DNA of 15,920 nt from 2-12-FULL-41-17 sp964562855 (GCA_964562855.1 CAZLVB010000017.1:1-15920); one strand, 5' to 3'; shown: positions 1 through 7,339, numbered from the stretch's first letter. The notes: a model not told the origin generated them from the sequence alone. Program-made: numbers and translations.

Positions 1-675
1 GCCGGTATTCGTCAATTCGAAAAGATCAAAGGCGAAGTTTCCGCCAAAGTCGCTTTTGATCTTTACCAAAATTATGGTTTCCCGATTGAGTTAACAAGTG
101 AACTGGCCAAGGAAAATGACCAAAAAGTTGATATCCGGGGATTTGAAAAGGAGCTTAAAGAACACCAAGAACTTTCCAAATCCGCCGGCACAAAAACAAG
201 AGGAGGACTAGCAGTCCAAAGTCAACAGGCTGCCAAACTGCATACTGCCACCCATCTTCTTCATCAGGCTCTTCGCGATGTTTTGGGCAAGCACGTTAAA
301 CAAACCGGTTCTCATATCACAGAAGAAAGGTTGCGTTTTGATTTCACCCACCAGCAAAAACTAACCGAACATCAGATCAGACAGGTTAAAGAACTGGTGC
401 AACAAAAGATAAAAGAAGACCTAATAGTTAAATCTGAAACCATGCCCAAGAAAGCAGCAGATGCAATCGGCGCAATCGGTTTATTTACCGAAAAATACCA
501 GGACTTAGTCAACATTTATTTTATGAGTAAAACAGGTAAAATTGATGATGCATTTTCTAAAGAATTTTGTGGCGGACCGCACGCGCAGTCAACCGGAACA
601 CTCGGTCAATTTAAGATTATTAAGGAGGAATCAGCAGGCGCAAACATTCGCCGAATTTATGCTACAATAGGTTAG
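1..675 (+). CDS. alaS: Alanyl-tRNA synthetase, C-terminal part (5' end outside window)
   Basis: The gene enters the window already open in frame 1 and ends at TAG 673-675, giving 225 residues. AlaRS charges tRNA-Ala and clears mischarged Ser/Gly. The segment DLYQNYGFPIELT (about residues 20-32) matches the end of the AlaRS tRNA-recognition region. The editing-site zinc ligands are present as HTATH (His81, His85) and CGGPH (Cys190, His194). The second motif has Pro where most AlaRS have Thr. Two parts of a standard AlaRS are absent. Only about 50 residues separate YGFP from the first His pair, where the E. coli enzyme has roughly 170, so the beta-barrel of the editing region seems missing. The protein also stops at RRIYATIG, so the C-terminal C-Ala/DHHA1 domain is lacking. 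Such shortened AlaRS fit a CPR genome. The family is sure; domain loss is read by eye against remembered sequences. Confidence 0.93.
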   Translation, partial: AGIRQFEKIKGEVSAKVAFDLYQNYGFPIELTSELAKENDQKVDIRGFEKELKEHQELSKSAGTKTRGGLAVQSQQAAKLHTATHLLHQALRDVLGKHVKQTGSHITEERLRFDFTHQQKLTEHQIRQVKELVQQKIKEDLIVKSETMPKKAADAIGAIGLFTEKYQDLVNIYFMSKTGKIDDAFSKEFCGGPHAQSTGTLGQFKIIKEESAGANIRRIYATIG

Positions 676-681
676 AATTCC

Positions 682-1365
682 ATGGACCCTACTGCCCGTA
701 ATGACGATCTAAAATCAGAAAATCAGACAGGCACAACACCCAATAAGCCCACCAATCCGATTCAGCCCGGCCAATTTGTAGTCGCCCAGGAAGAAGCGCA
801 AAACCCCCCTCCAACTTTAGGGTCAACTCCACAAAACAATCCAAGCCCTCAAATTCCTACTGAACCGCCTAAGATACCCGCAACGCAAAAGCCTCCAATT
901 GTTGCCACTGCACCCCAAGACACTCAGACTCCTCTACAAACCCCATCTCAAGCTGCACCGACCGAATCAGTTCAAAATACGCAGGCTCCAACTCCGCCTG
1001 CGCCACCAGTCAACCAACCGGATCCCAGCCCGTTTGTTCCGCCACAACAAGGACAAGACACAGCCCAGATGGGTGGTGAAGACCAGCCGAAAATGATTGA
1101 AAAATTTAAAATAATATTAATTATTGCGGCAGTTGCCACTCTGCTTATCATAATTGCCATCCTGGTCTGGTTTTTCATTTTAAATAAAAAAGACACCGAA
1201 CCTGTCAAAACACAAACTGGCGGCGAACAAGTCGAAGAACCGCAGCTGCCGCCACCAAGAACTACCGGGGGTTTCGGCGAACTCCCGCCGGCAACGCCAG
1301 AGGCAACAGAATCAGCTTCTCCTTCCCCCGAAACACTGGAATCACCCTCGCTGACTCCCCAGTAA
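682..1365 (+). CDS. Proline-rich single-pass membrane protein, function unknown
   Basis: A 227-residue protein that I do not recognise as a named family. Residues 1 to about 137 are low-complexity and rich in Pro, Thr, Gln, Ala and Asn, with PPAPP and PPP runs. One strong membrane segment spans about residues 144-167, with Lys on both sides (PKMIEKFK before, NKK after), so topology cannot be read from charge. The 60-residue tail is again Pro/Glu/Ser/Thr-rich. There is no signal peptide at the N terminus. The ATG lies six bases after the alaS stop with no clear Shine-Dalgarno sequence, so the gene probably shares the alaS transcript. Low-complexity flanks around one helix suggest an envelope-spanning or scaffolding role, and the nearby sortase supports an envelope setting, but this is inference. 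LPPAT near the C terminus is not a proper sortase signal, since no hydrophobic segment follows it. Confidence 0.75.
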   Translation: MDPTARNDDLKSENQTGTTPNKPTNPIQPGQFVVAQEEAQNPPPTLGSTPQNNPSPQIPTEPPKIPATQKPPIVATAPQDTQTPLQTPSQAAPTESVQNTQAPTPPAPPVNQPDPSPFVPPQQGQDTAQMGGEDQPKMIEKFKIILIIAAVATLLIIIAILVWFFILNKKDTEPVKTQTGGEQVEEPQLPPPRTTGGFGELPPATPEATESASPSPETLESPSLTPQ

Positions 1366-1368
1366 CGT

Positions 1369-1434
1369 AAGACTTGATATGTCTTCCTCTACCTACGCAG
1401 AGCGACATATATATCTTCCTCGCTCTGCGAGCGA
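1369..1434 (+). other. Spacer hairpins, two of them mutually exclusive
   Basis: This 132-bp gap between the proline-rich gene and the next gene holds three inverted repeats. AAGAC/GTCTT pairs across 1369-1385 with a 7-nt loop. CGCAGAGCGA (1396-1405) pairs perfectly with TCGCTCTGCG (1420-1429) around a 14-nt loop. TCGCTC (1420-1425) can instead pair with GAGCGA (1429-1434) around TGC. The last two share bases 1420-1429, so only one can form at a time. The second is followed by TATTTTCTTT, a weak U-rich tail, and might act as the terminator of the upstream transcript. The structures are seen directly; the role is inferred. Confidence 0.55.
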
Positions 1435-1456
1435 TATTTTCTTTCCAGAAAAGCAG

Positions 1457-1486
1457 ATGACACCCTGTGTCAGGCTGATATATAAT
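1457..1486 (+). promoter_or_regulatory. Sigma70-type promoter for the 1498-4741 operon
   Basis: ATGACA (1457-1462, five of six matches to TTGACA) and a perfect TATAAT (1481-1486) are 18 bp apart. Transcription would start near 1492-1494, only a few bases before the GTG at 1498. The message would thus be leaderless or nearly so, which agrees with the lack of a Shine-Dalgarno sequence at this gene. Confidence 0.6.
1458..1472. promoter_or_regulatory. Operator-like dyad over the -35 box
   Basis: TGACAC-CCT-GTGTCA is a perfect 6-bp inverted repeat with a 3-bp centre. It covers the -35 hexamer of the promoter and part of its spacer. A dimeric repressor bound here would block RNA polymerase. Because the predicted transcript starts downstream, this would act as a DNA site and not as an RNA hairpin. 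The regulator is unknown. Confidence 0.4.
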
Positions 1487-1497
1487 TAGTATCGCTT

Positions 1498-3621
1498 GTG
1501 AAGCTCCCAAATCCGTTTAATAAATTTTTAGGAAAAACCGGCCAGGAAGAAGTAAATTATTTAACTTTTACCCTCACACCCTCTGAAATATTGGCAGCTA
1601 TTTGGCAATTCGAGGAAGAAAAACCCAAGATAATCGGGTTTGATAAAAGGTCCTACAGCACAGATGATAACCTGATACATCAAGCCGCGGCGACCATCGA
1701 TAAAGCCGCCAGCCTTGCGCAAACAGATGTTACTAAAGTTACATATGGACTTACACACAACTGGTTAGAAAATGGTCAACTAAAAAGTGAGACCGCTAAA
1801 ATTCTCAAAAATCTTTCGGAGGATTTAGAACTTGAAGCACAGGCGTATATCTCCTTAGCTCAAGCCATAAATCATCTCCTAAAAGTTGAAGAATCAATCA
1901 CCCCACAGGCAGTATTGATAGGCAATTTTGAAGATTTCTGCGAGGTTCATCTTATCGAAAACAACAAAGTTGCGGATACAAAAACTTATAAGGGGAGTGT
2001 GGATCTTGAAAAAATTATTGCTCTAGTTGGTCAGCTTAAAAAGGATGATAAAGATTTACCTGCAAGAATCATTCTTTACGGAGAAGACCGCAAACTGGCA
2101 AAAGAAATCACCGAAAATAGTTGGCAAAATTTGTTTGTTCACGAGCCCAAAATAGATGTTGTTGGCGATTCTGATTTGGCCAAAGCGGTCGCTTTTGCTC
2201 AGGCCGAAGATATTCTAGGGTATGAAGTTGCAAAAGAAGCGAAAGTGGCAAAAAAGAAAGACGAGGAATCCGGTCAGCTCGGTTTTATGGAAGGCGAAGA
2301 TATTTTATTAACCAAAGGGGCTACTGAATTACCAATCGAAGAAAAAATTGAGTCTGAAAAAGCAAAAAGCGAGGAAAATCTACCAATTGAAAAGACTCAT
2401 CCACTCGAAGTAGAAAAAGATTCTACAACTGAACCGGAAGCGCGCAGGAAGCCAGAAACATCGCAAGGTTTTATCGAAAGCCTTGCATCCATTGGTTGGT
2501 TTCCCAAACTGTCGAATGTCTTTAAAAACAGGCCGTCTGCTAAGGTAACCGTAATCATATTGGGAATTTTAATAACCTCGGGAGTCATCGGCGCCTTTGC
2601 CATTGGCCAGTTTTTAACTGATGCCCAAATAATAATAAAAGTTCAATCGAAAAGCCTTGAGCAGGATTTCAGTACTCAAACTACAGGTGAGGAAATCACG
2701 GCCGTGGCAAGCGGAGAACAAAAGGCAGTTGCAACCGGAAACAAAAAGATCGGCCAAAATGCAAAAGGCGAAGTCACGGTTTTTAATATCACGTCTTCAC
2801 CTAAAACTTTTTCGAAAGGAGCCACAATAATTACAAATAGTGGACTCAAGTTTACCTTGGATGAGCAGGTAGAGGCTACATCAGCGAGTAAACCAGGGCA
2901 GGCAAGCATCACAAAAACACAGGTGACAGCTATTGAGCTAGGGCCACAATATAATTTAGACCCAGGACAGCAATTTTCCTTCACACAATATGACGAATTT
3001 TCTTATTGTGCACAGAATGATGCACCTTTAACGGGCGGAGAAGAAAAAGAAGTGACTGTGGTATCCGTCCAAGATCAAGATAAACTCAAAAACTCTCTGC
3101 AGGACACATTGACTGAAAAAACAAAATCACAGATCAAAGAAAAGACCCAAGGTCAAAATTTTGACGACCAGACTTTGGTAATTAAGGTTTTAAAATCCCA
3201 GTTTGATAAAAAAATTGACGAAGAAGCCTCCCTCGTTAATCTATCGATGGAAATTGAAGCCTCGGTTATCATCTATGATCAGGCAAAACTTAAAGAAAAT
3301 TTAGCCCGGTCCATAGGTGACGAAGTACCGGAAAACTGGGAGGCCAGGGCAGAAGACATCCAGATATCGGATTTGACCACAAAAAGAACCGGAAACAATC
3401 TCGTGGCAAGTGGCAAATTCCAAGCAAAATTAGTGCCCAAACTTAACGAAGAAGAATTAAAAAATAAAATCGCAGGCATTGGTCAAAAGACCGCAAGAAC
3501 AATTATCAAGGAAATACCGGAAGTTGTTGAAGTTGAATTTAAAAACAGTCCGAATCTGCTATTTACAAGCTCGATTCCGCGAAATAAATCAAAGATAATG
3601 ATAAAAGTGGAAGCAATCTAA
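1498..3621 (+). CDS. Membrane protein with possible actin-like N-terminal and baseplate-J-like C-terminal region
   Basis: A 707-residue protein starting at GTG. Residues about 1-240 alternate predicted strands and helices in a way that recalls PilM/FtsA-like actin-fold proteins (for example VLIGNFEDFCEVHLIENNKV), but I see no clear ATP-binding signature. Residues about 245-335 are a charged Glu/Lys linker. One membrane helix lies at about 350-372. The C-terminal 335 residues resemble the 'baseplate J-like' proteins common in CPR genomes: a pattern of KAVATGNKKIGQNAKGEVT, a TFSKGATIITNSGLKFTLD strand pair, and a later QISDLTTKRTGNNL segment. The C-terminal part would face the side of the membrane opposite the actin-like part. 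The stop overlaps the sortase start by one base (TAATG), so the two are probably translated together. Its role is unknown; an envelope or appendage-anchoring complex is a guess. Overall family fairly sure, actin-like call weak. Confidence 0.7.
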   Translation: MKLPNPFNKFLGKTGQEEVNYLTFTLTPSEILAAIWQFEEEKPKIIGFDKRSYSTDDNLIHQAAATIDKAASLAQTDVTKVTYGLTHNWLENGQLKSETAKILKNLSEDLELEAQAYISLAQAINHLLKVEESITPQAVLIGNFEDFCEVHLIENNKVADTKTYKGSVDLEKIIALVGQLKKDDKDLPARIILYGEDRKLAKEITENSWQNLFVHEPKIDVVGDSDLAKAVAFAQAEDILGYEVAKEAKVAKKKDEESGQLGFMEGEDILLTKGATELPIEEKIESEKAKSEENLPIEKTHPLEVEKDSTTEPEARRKPETSQGFIESLASIGWFPKLSNVFKNRPSAKVTVIILGILITSGVIGAFAIGQFLTDAQIIIKVQSKSLEQDFSTQTTGEEITAVASGEQKAVATGNKKIGQNAKGEVTVFNITSSPKTFSKGATIITNSGLKFTLDEQVEATSASKPGQASITKTQVTAIELGPQYNLDPGQQFSFTQYDEFSYCAQNDAPLTGGEEKEVTVVSVQDQDKLKNSLQDTLTEKTKSQIKEKTQGQNFDDQTLVIKVLKSQFDKKIDEEASLVNLSMEIEASVIIYDQAKLKENLARSIGDEVPENWEARAEDIQISDLTTKRTGNNLVASGKFQAKLVPKLNEEELKNKIAGIGQKTARTIIKEIPEVVEVEFKNSPNLLFTSSIPRNKSKIMIKVEAI

Positions 3622-4355
3622 TGGCACTTATCGTCTATGTTAAAGAAAACCCTAACCCCTCTTATCTTACCAAGAATAAAAAAAGGGATCGCGTTTTTTT
3701 CTCATTAGTTTCTCTTCTTGGCTTATCGGCAATTTTTTTTACAGCTTGGCCTCTGCTTACTTGGCAACTTACGACACTGCCGAAATTAACAGCAAAGGTT
3801 AGCAAGGTACCGATTCCTCAAACTCAGGTACTCTCGGCAAAACAAACATTGGAGCAAAATGTTCAGGTAGTTAAAGATGCAGACGGCTTTTCATATTTCA
3901 TCCCTACTACTTTTTCAAAAGAGGGGCAAAAACCGAACATTCGTCCAAAGGAGTTTTATCTCTCGATTCCTAAACTAAAAATCCAAAAGGCCAAAGTAAA
4001 GGTAGACAATCTTAATTTTTACAATTCACTTTCCCATTTTCCGCAATCTGCACTGCCCGGAGAGGTCGGTAATAGTTTTGTCACTGGTCATTCAATCCTG
4101 CCTCAATTTTATGATCCGCAAAATTATTTGACCATTTTCTCAAAACTTTCAGAACTGGAAATCGGGGATGATATCATTGTCGAAATTGAAAGCCAAAGAA
4201 TTTCTTTCACAGTGCAATACTCAAAGATTGTCGACCCACACGATACTTCGCCTCTTCTGCCCATTTCGGCATCTGGCCGCAATTTAACTTTGATGACCTG
4301 TGTGCCACCAGGGGCCAATACTAAAAGACTAATTGTTGTAACTGCTCTCTTATGA
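3621..4355 (+). CDS. Membrane-anchored sortase family transpeptidase
   Basis: Sortases cut a sorting signal with a catalytic Cys and join the protein to an amine on the cell surface. This 244-residue protein has an N-terminal membrane anchor at about residues 25-48, a linker, and a sortase beta-barrel from about residue 105. The catalytic triad is visible: His157 in VTGHS, Cys227 in LTLMTC, and Arg236 in NTKRLIV. TLMTC followed by a short loop and Arg resembles class D/E-type enzymes, though class is uncertain. The ATG overlaps the upstream stop by one base, and its own TGA overlaps the ruvX ATG by four bases (ATGA), so translation is probably coupled across three genes. I see no LPxTG-type substrate with a proper hydrophobic tail in this window, so its substrates lie elsewhere or use an unusual signal. 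Confidence 0.93.
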   Translation: MALIVYVKENPNPSYLTKNKKRDRVFFSLVSLLGLSAIFFTAWPLLTWQLTTLPKLTAKVSKVPIPQTQVLSAKQTLEQNVQVVKDADGFSYFIPTTFSKEGQKPNIRPKEFYLSIPKLKIQKAKVKVDNLNFYNSLSHFPQSALPGEVGNSFVTGHSILPQFYDPQNYLTIFSKLSELEIGDDIIVEIESQRISFTVQYSKIVDPHDTSPLLPISASGRNLTLMTCVPPGANTKRLIVVTALL

Positions 4356-4741
4356 GATTTGTCGCAATCGATTTGGGAAGAAAAACGACAGGCATAGCCA
4401 TTTCAGAGGGTCAACTTGCCCAGCCTTACACCACAATCACTCACAAAAGTATCAAGGAGGCACAGGATACAATCATCAAATTACTTACGAACCTTAATGC
4501 TCAAGAGGTTGTTATTGGCAGCGTTGAAGGGAAAATCTCCAAAATGTTTGTCAATTTTGCCCAAATTCTCAAAAAGGAAATGCCGAAGCTAAAAATAATT
4601 TTACACGATGAGACATTAACCACTAGACAAGCCCGAGAAACTATGATTAAACTTGGAATCAAAAGAAATCGGCGAAAGAAAAAGGAACACGAAGTAGCTG
4701 CTGCCATTATTTTGCAAAGCTATTTAGACTCACATGAATGA
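4352..4741 (+). CDS. ruvX: RuvX/YqgF family Holliday-junction resolvase-like nuclease
   Basis: A 129-residue, full-length member of the YqgF family, an RNase-H-fold protein linked to 16S rRNA 5'-end maturation and Holliday-junction resolution. The first acidic residue is Asp7 in AIDLGRKTTGIA. The middle motif is HDETLTTRQA (Asp86, Glu87). The last motif, normally D-x-x-A-A near the C terminus, reads EVAAAIILQSYLD, so Glu114 stands where Asp is usual. This conservative change may keep metal binding. The region 104-111 (KRNRRKKK) is strongly basic, as expected for nucleic-acid binding. The start overlaps the sortase stop by four bases. ruvX next to mltG and near alaS is a known order in Firmicutes, which supports the assignment. 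Confidence 0.93.
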   Translation: MRFVAIDLGRKTTGIAISEGQLAQPYTTITHKSIKEAQDTIIKLLTNLNAQEVVIGSVEGKISKMFVNFAQILKKEMPKLKIILHDETLTTRQARETMIKLGIKRNRRKKKEHEVAAAIILQSYLDSHE

Positions 4742-4755
4742 AATCAAATTTGAAT

Positions 4756-4780
4756 CTGGCTTTTGCCAGTTTGAATTTTT
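4756..4780 (+). terminator. Possible intrinsic terminator after ruvX
   Basis: CTGGC-TTTT-GCCAG (4756-4769) forms a 5-bp stem with a 4-nt loop and is followed by TTTGAATTTTT. Flanking A/T bases can lengthen the stem with several mismatches. The stem is short and the T-run is broken, so termination may be partial and some transcripts may continue into the zinc-ribbon gene and mltG. Confidence 0.45.
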
Positions 4781-4807
4781 CCTATAAGGGAAAGAGGAAT
4801 AATAGAT

Positions 4808-5014
4808 ATGATTAAAAAGCTCTTGGCTCCCGTTCAGGCATGGATACTTTTGCAGGGTAAATGTGTGGGCTGTGGCAAAAATTTATCATTAGCCAGAAAA
4901 ATCGAAAGAGCGGACAACAGCCAAAAAATTATTTGTTCGTGCGCGAGGGTGTATATCTTTGACAAGAGAAAAGGGAAATATAGAAGAGCCACTTTTGGGG
5001 AGGCACAAAATTGA
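4808..5014 (+). CDS. Small zinc-ribbon-like protein, function unknown
   Basis: A 68-residue basic protein with two cysteine pairs: CVGC (Cys19, Cys22) and CSC (Cys43, Cys45). This spacing suits a single zinc ribbon or knuckle. No membrane segment is evident. AGAGGA (4793-4798) ahead of the ATG is a fair Shine-Dalgarno sequence. The stop TGA (5012-5014) overlaps the TTG start of mltG, so the two are co-translated. In Bacillus-type genomes a small gene (yrzB) also sits between ruvX and mltG, but this protein does not look like it. The position suggests a role tied to its neighbours, perhaps nucleic-acid binding, but nothing in the sequence fixes a function. Confidence 0.7.
   Translation: MIKKLLAPVQAWILLQGKCVGCGKNLSLARKIERADNSQKIICSCARVYIFDKRKGKYRRATFGEAQN
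4997..5003 (+). promoter_or_regulatory. Shine-Dalgarno sequence fixing the TTG start of mltG
   Basis: GGGGAGG lies seven bases before TTG 5011, inside the end of the zinc-ribbon gene. No ATG or GTG follows before the membrane segment, so this site strongly supports a TTG start for mltG. Confidence 0.7.
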
Positions 5015-6012
5015 TCAAAAAACAACGCTTTTTCACTTTTGCAGTACTTTTTATCATATTAGTTGTTGCACCGGTAATCGCAAGTCAAACTTACAATTAT
5101 CTTCTTAAACCGGCTTCAACCGACAAAACACCTAAAATTTTTGTCATAACACCTGGCCAGCCGATTTCCCAAATCGCCAAAAACCTGGAAAAAGAGAAGC
5201 TTATTAAAAATGCCTTTGCGTTCAGATTACTCGTTTCCCAAATGGGAATAGCAAAAACTATTCAGGCTGGTGATTTCAGATTGTCCAGCGATCTTTCCTC
5301 AAGAGAAATTGCCTCACTTCTGACTCACGGAGCGATCGACGTTTGGCTGACTCTTCCTGAAGGACTCAGGGTTGAAGAGCAAGCTGCAAAAATTGAACAA
5401 ATTTTGAAATTCGGCACAAATGACAAATATCAATTTGATAAAGCAAGATATATTAAAATAGCAAAAGAAGGTTATATGTTTCCCGATACTTATCTGGTTC
5501 CCAAAGATGCCACTGCCGGCGATGTCGCCGCTAAGCTTACCAATACATTTGAGCAAAAAGTCCCTATCTCTCTTCTTGAAAAAGGAACTGCCAATAATCT
5601 GACTTCCGAAGAAGTTGTCACTTTAGCGTCCTTAATTGAAAGAGAAGCAAGAAGCAATGAAGAAAGGCCACTGATTGCCGGGATTCTTAACAATAGACTT
5701 AAAGTAGGAATGGCTCTCCAGGTAGATGCCACTGTCCAGTACGCCAAAGGTTATGATACTGCCAAAAACAGCTGGTGGCCGCAAGTTTCAACGGCAGATT
5801 ACAGGCAAGTTGTCTCCGCCTATAACACCTATCTGTCAGCCGGTTTGCCGCCGGCCCCAATTGCCAGTCCGGGTTTGGAGTCGATTAGGGCTGCAGCCAG
5901 CCCGGCAAATACAGACTATTATTATTACTTACACGACAGTGACGGCAAAATCCATTTCGCCAAAACCATGGAAGAACACAACGAAAATATCCGAAGGTAT
6001 CTTTTTCAGTGA
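5011..6012 (+). CDS. mltG: MltG-like endolytic murein transglycosylase (YceG family)
   Basis: MltG cuts growing glycan strands at the membrane and so limits peptidoglycan chain length. The 333-residue protein has an N-terminal membrane anchor (about residues 7-25), a LysM-like region (about 43-110, including ITPGQPISQIAKNLEKE), and the YceG catalytic domain (about 115-333). Diagnostic features are LTLPEGLRVEEQA, the GYMFPDTYLVP motif, and LASLIEREA with Glu210 as the likely catalytic residue, matching E. coli Glu218. NNRLKVGMALQVDATVQYA and the C-terminal GLPPAPIASPG motif also fit. Length is normal for the family. It starts at TTG with a strong Shine-Dalgarno sequence and overlaps the zinc-ribbon gene by four bases. 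Presence of MltG and a sortase implies that the organism builds a murein wall. Confidence 0.95.
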   Translation: MIKKQRFFTFAVLFIILVVAPVIASQTYNYLLKPASTDKTPKIFVITPGQPISQIAKNLEKEKLIKNAFAFRLLVSQMGIAKTIQAGDFRLSSDLSSREIASLLTHGAIDVWLTLPEGLRVEEQAAKIEQILKFGTNDKYQFDKARYIKIAKEGYMFPDTYLVPKDATAGDVAAKLTNTFEQKVPISLLEKGTANNLTSEEVVTLASLIEREARSNEERPLIAGILNNRLKVGMALQVDATVQYAKGYDTAKNSWWPQVSTADYRQVVSAYNTYLSAGLPPAPIASPGLESIRAAASPANTDYYYYLHDSDGKIHFAKTMEEHNENIRRYLFQ

Positions 6013-6044
6013 GCTTGTAGAGTATTGTTAACTAAATTATTCCT

Positions 6045-6944
6045 GTGAAGAAATTACTGTCAATCGGTCCTCCCTTCATAATTTGCGCCGCACTTCTTTG
6101 GAGTTTTGACGGCCTGCTGCGAAGAAGCCTTTTTACCTTGCCGCCAGCCGTTATTGTCTTTTGGGAACATCTTTTAGGCGCGGTCATCTTAATCCCGATT
6201 GTGCTCTTTTTTGGTTTAAAACTGGGAAAAATGACCAGAAAGGAATGGCTGGCAATTGTTTTTGTCAGTCTTTTCTCTGGGGCGCTCGGAACTATTTTCT
6301 ACACGGCAGCGCTAGGTAAGGTGAACTACATACAATTTTCGGTGGTAGCAATTTTGCAACAGCTTCAGCCAATTTGGGCAATAACAACGGCGGCTATAAT
6401 TCTTCGGGAAAAACTTACGGGTAATTTTTTAAAGTGGGCAGCTTTGGCGCTTATCGCATCTTATTTTGTCACCTTTAGGGATTTAAAGGTAAATCTTGAA
6501 AGTGGTAGTCAGACGGTAGTTGCTGCCGGACTTGCTCTTGGGGCAGGTATGATGTGGGGTTCATCAACCGCATTCTCCAAAGTAGTTTTAAAGCAGGTAT
6601 CTCATGTCACCGCCACATTTTTAAGATTCGCAATCGCACCTATCTTTGCCCTGCTTTTTCTAGTTGGATCGAAGCAAGGCGGTAGTCTTTTTGCAATCAC
6701 GCAGTCTCAATGGCTTACTCTTCTTTTGATTACTTTTACAACCGGCATGGTTGCACTTTTAATCTATTATTTTGGCTTAAAAAAAACACCGGCGAGGGTT
6801 AGCACAATTTTGGAGCTTGTCTGGCCCGCTTCGGCGATTTTTATCGACTACTTTTATTTCAAAAAAACACTATCGACAACCCAATTACTCGGGGTTTTAG
6901 TCCTCATTTTTTCCATGTATAACGTTTCGAAATTCAAAAAGTAA
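6045..6944 (+). CDS. EamA/DMT-family membrane transporter
   Basis: A 299-residue, highly hydrophobic protein with about ten membrane helices in two similar halves (about residues 5-135 and 160-295), the pattern of the drug/metabolite transporter superfamily. Each half opens with a typical helix: FIICAALLWSFDGLLRRS in the first and GAGMMWGSSTAFSKVVL in the second. The substrate cannot be read from sequence; relatives export or import amino acids, metabolites or drugs. The start is GTG with no visible Shine-Dalgarno sequence, 32 bp after mltG, and no convincing promoter was seen in that gap. The stop is two bases before the riboflavin kinase GTG, so these two form a pair. Flavin or precursor transport is a possible link but is only suggested by position. 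Confidence 0.88.
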   Translation: MKKLLSIGPPFIICAALLWSFDGLLRRSLFTLPPAVIVFWEHLLGAVILIPIVLFFGLKLGKMTRKEWLAIVFVSLFSGALGTIFYTAALGKVNYIQFSVVAILQQLQPIWAITTAAIILREKLTGNFLKWAALALIASYFVTFRDLKVNLESGSQTVVAAGLALGAGMMWGSSTAFSKVVLKQVSHVTATFLRFAIAPIFALLFLVGSKQGGSLFAITQSQWLTLLLITFTTGMVALLIYYFGLKKTPARVSTILELVWPASAIFIDYFYFKKTLSTTQLLGVLVLIFSMYNVSKFKK

Positions 6945-6946
6945 AC

Positions 6947-7318
6947 GTGCAGTGGTTTAAGCAACGGGTCGAAAAAGGTGACGGTTCCGGCAAAAAAATA
7001 GGTTTTCCCACAGTTAATCTTGACTCTCAACAAATAAAAGGAAGAATTAAAGAGGGAATTTATGCTTGCCAAGTTCGTTATAAGAAACAAATTTATAAAA
7101 GCGTCCTATTTTATGGCCCAAGGTTAATCAAGAGAGAATCTCACAACGTTTTGGAAATATATATAATTGATTTCAATAAAAACATATATGGTCAGTATAT
7201 TGAGTATGACGTCAAAAATTTTATACGCAAGGTCAGAAATTTTAAAAACGAAAAGGAGTTAAAATTGCAAATTGCCAAAGATTCTAGAAAAGCCCTGCGC
7301 TTATTGACAAATACCTGA
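6947..7318 (+). CDS. ribF: Stand-alone riboflavin kinase domain
   Basis: Riboflavin kinase phosphorylates riboflavin to FMN using ATP. The 123-residue protein covers only the RFK domain. The signature GDGSGKKIGFPTVNLD (residues 11-26) holds the metal-binding Thr22. LEIYIIDF carries the likely catalytic Glu70. The C-terminal helix has the usual LKLQIAKDSRKA pattern. Bacterial RibF normally has an N-terminal FAD synthetase domain of about 180 residues; this is absent, and no separate copy occurs in the window. The cell may therefore make FMN but depend on another enzyme, or an external source, for FAD. GTG is the start, two bases after the transporter. The gene is followed by a strong terminator. 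Confidence 0.88.
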   Translation: MQWFKQRVEKGDGSGKKIGFPTVNLDSQQIKGRIKEGIYACQVRYKKQIYKSVLFYGPRLIKRESHNVLEIYIIDFNKNIYGQYIEYDVKNFIRKVRNFKNEKELKLQIAKDSRKALRLLTNT

Positions 7319-7339
7319 ATCTGATTTAAAATCACCAAA

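Noticed and set aside
1270..1365. LPPAT near the end of the proline-rich protein as a sortase signal
   Set aside because: No hydrophobic segment and no basic tail follow, and the only membrane helix is upstream.
5726..6031. A 101-codon frame overlapping the end of mltG on the same strand
   Set aside because: It is out of frame with well-conserved MltG sequence and shows no family signature.
4352..7318. Recoded UGA (glycine), as in some CPR phyla
   Set aside because: TGA ends the sortase, ruvX, zinc-ribbon, mltG and ribF frames at family-typical lengths, and core genes contain no in-frame TGA.
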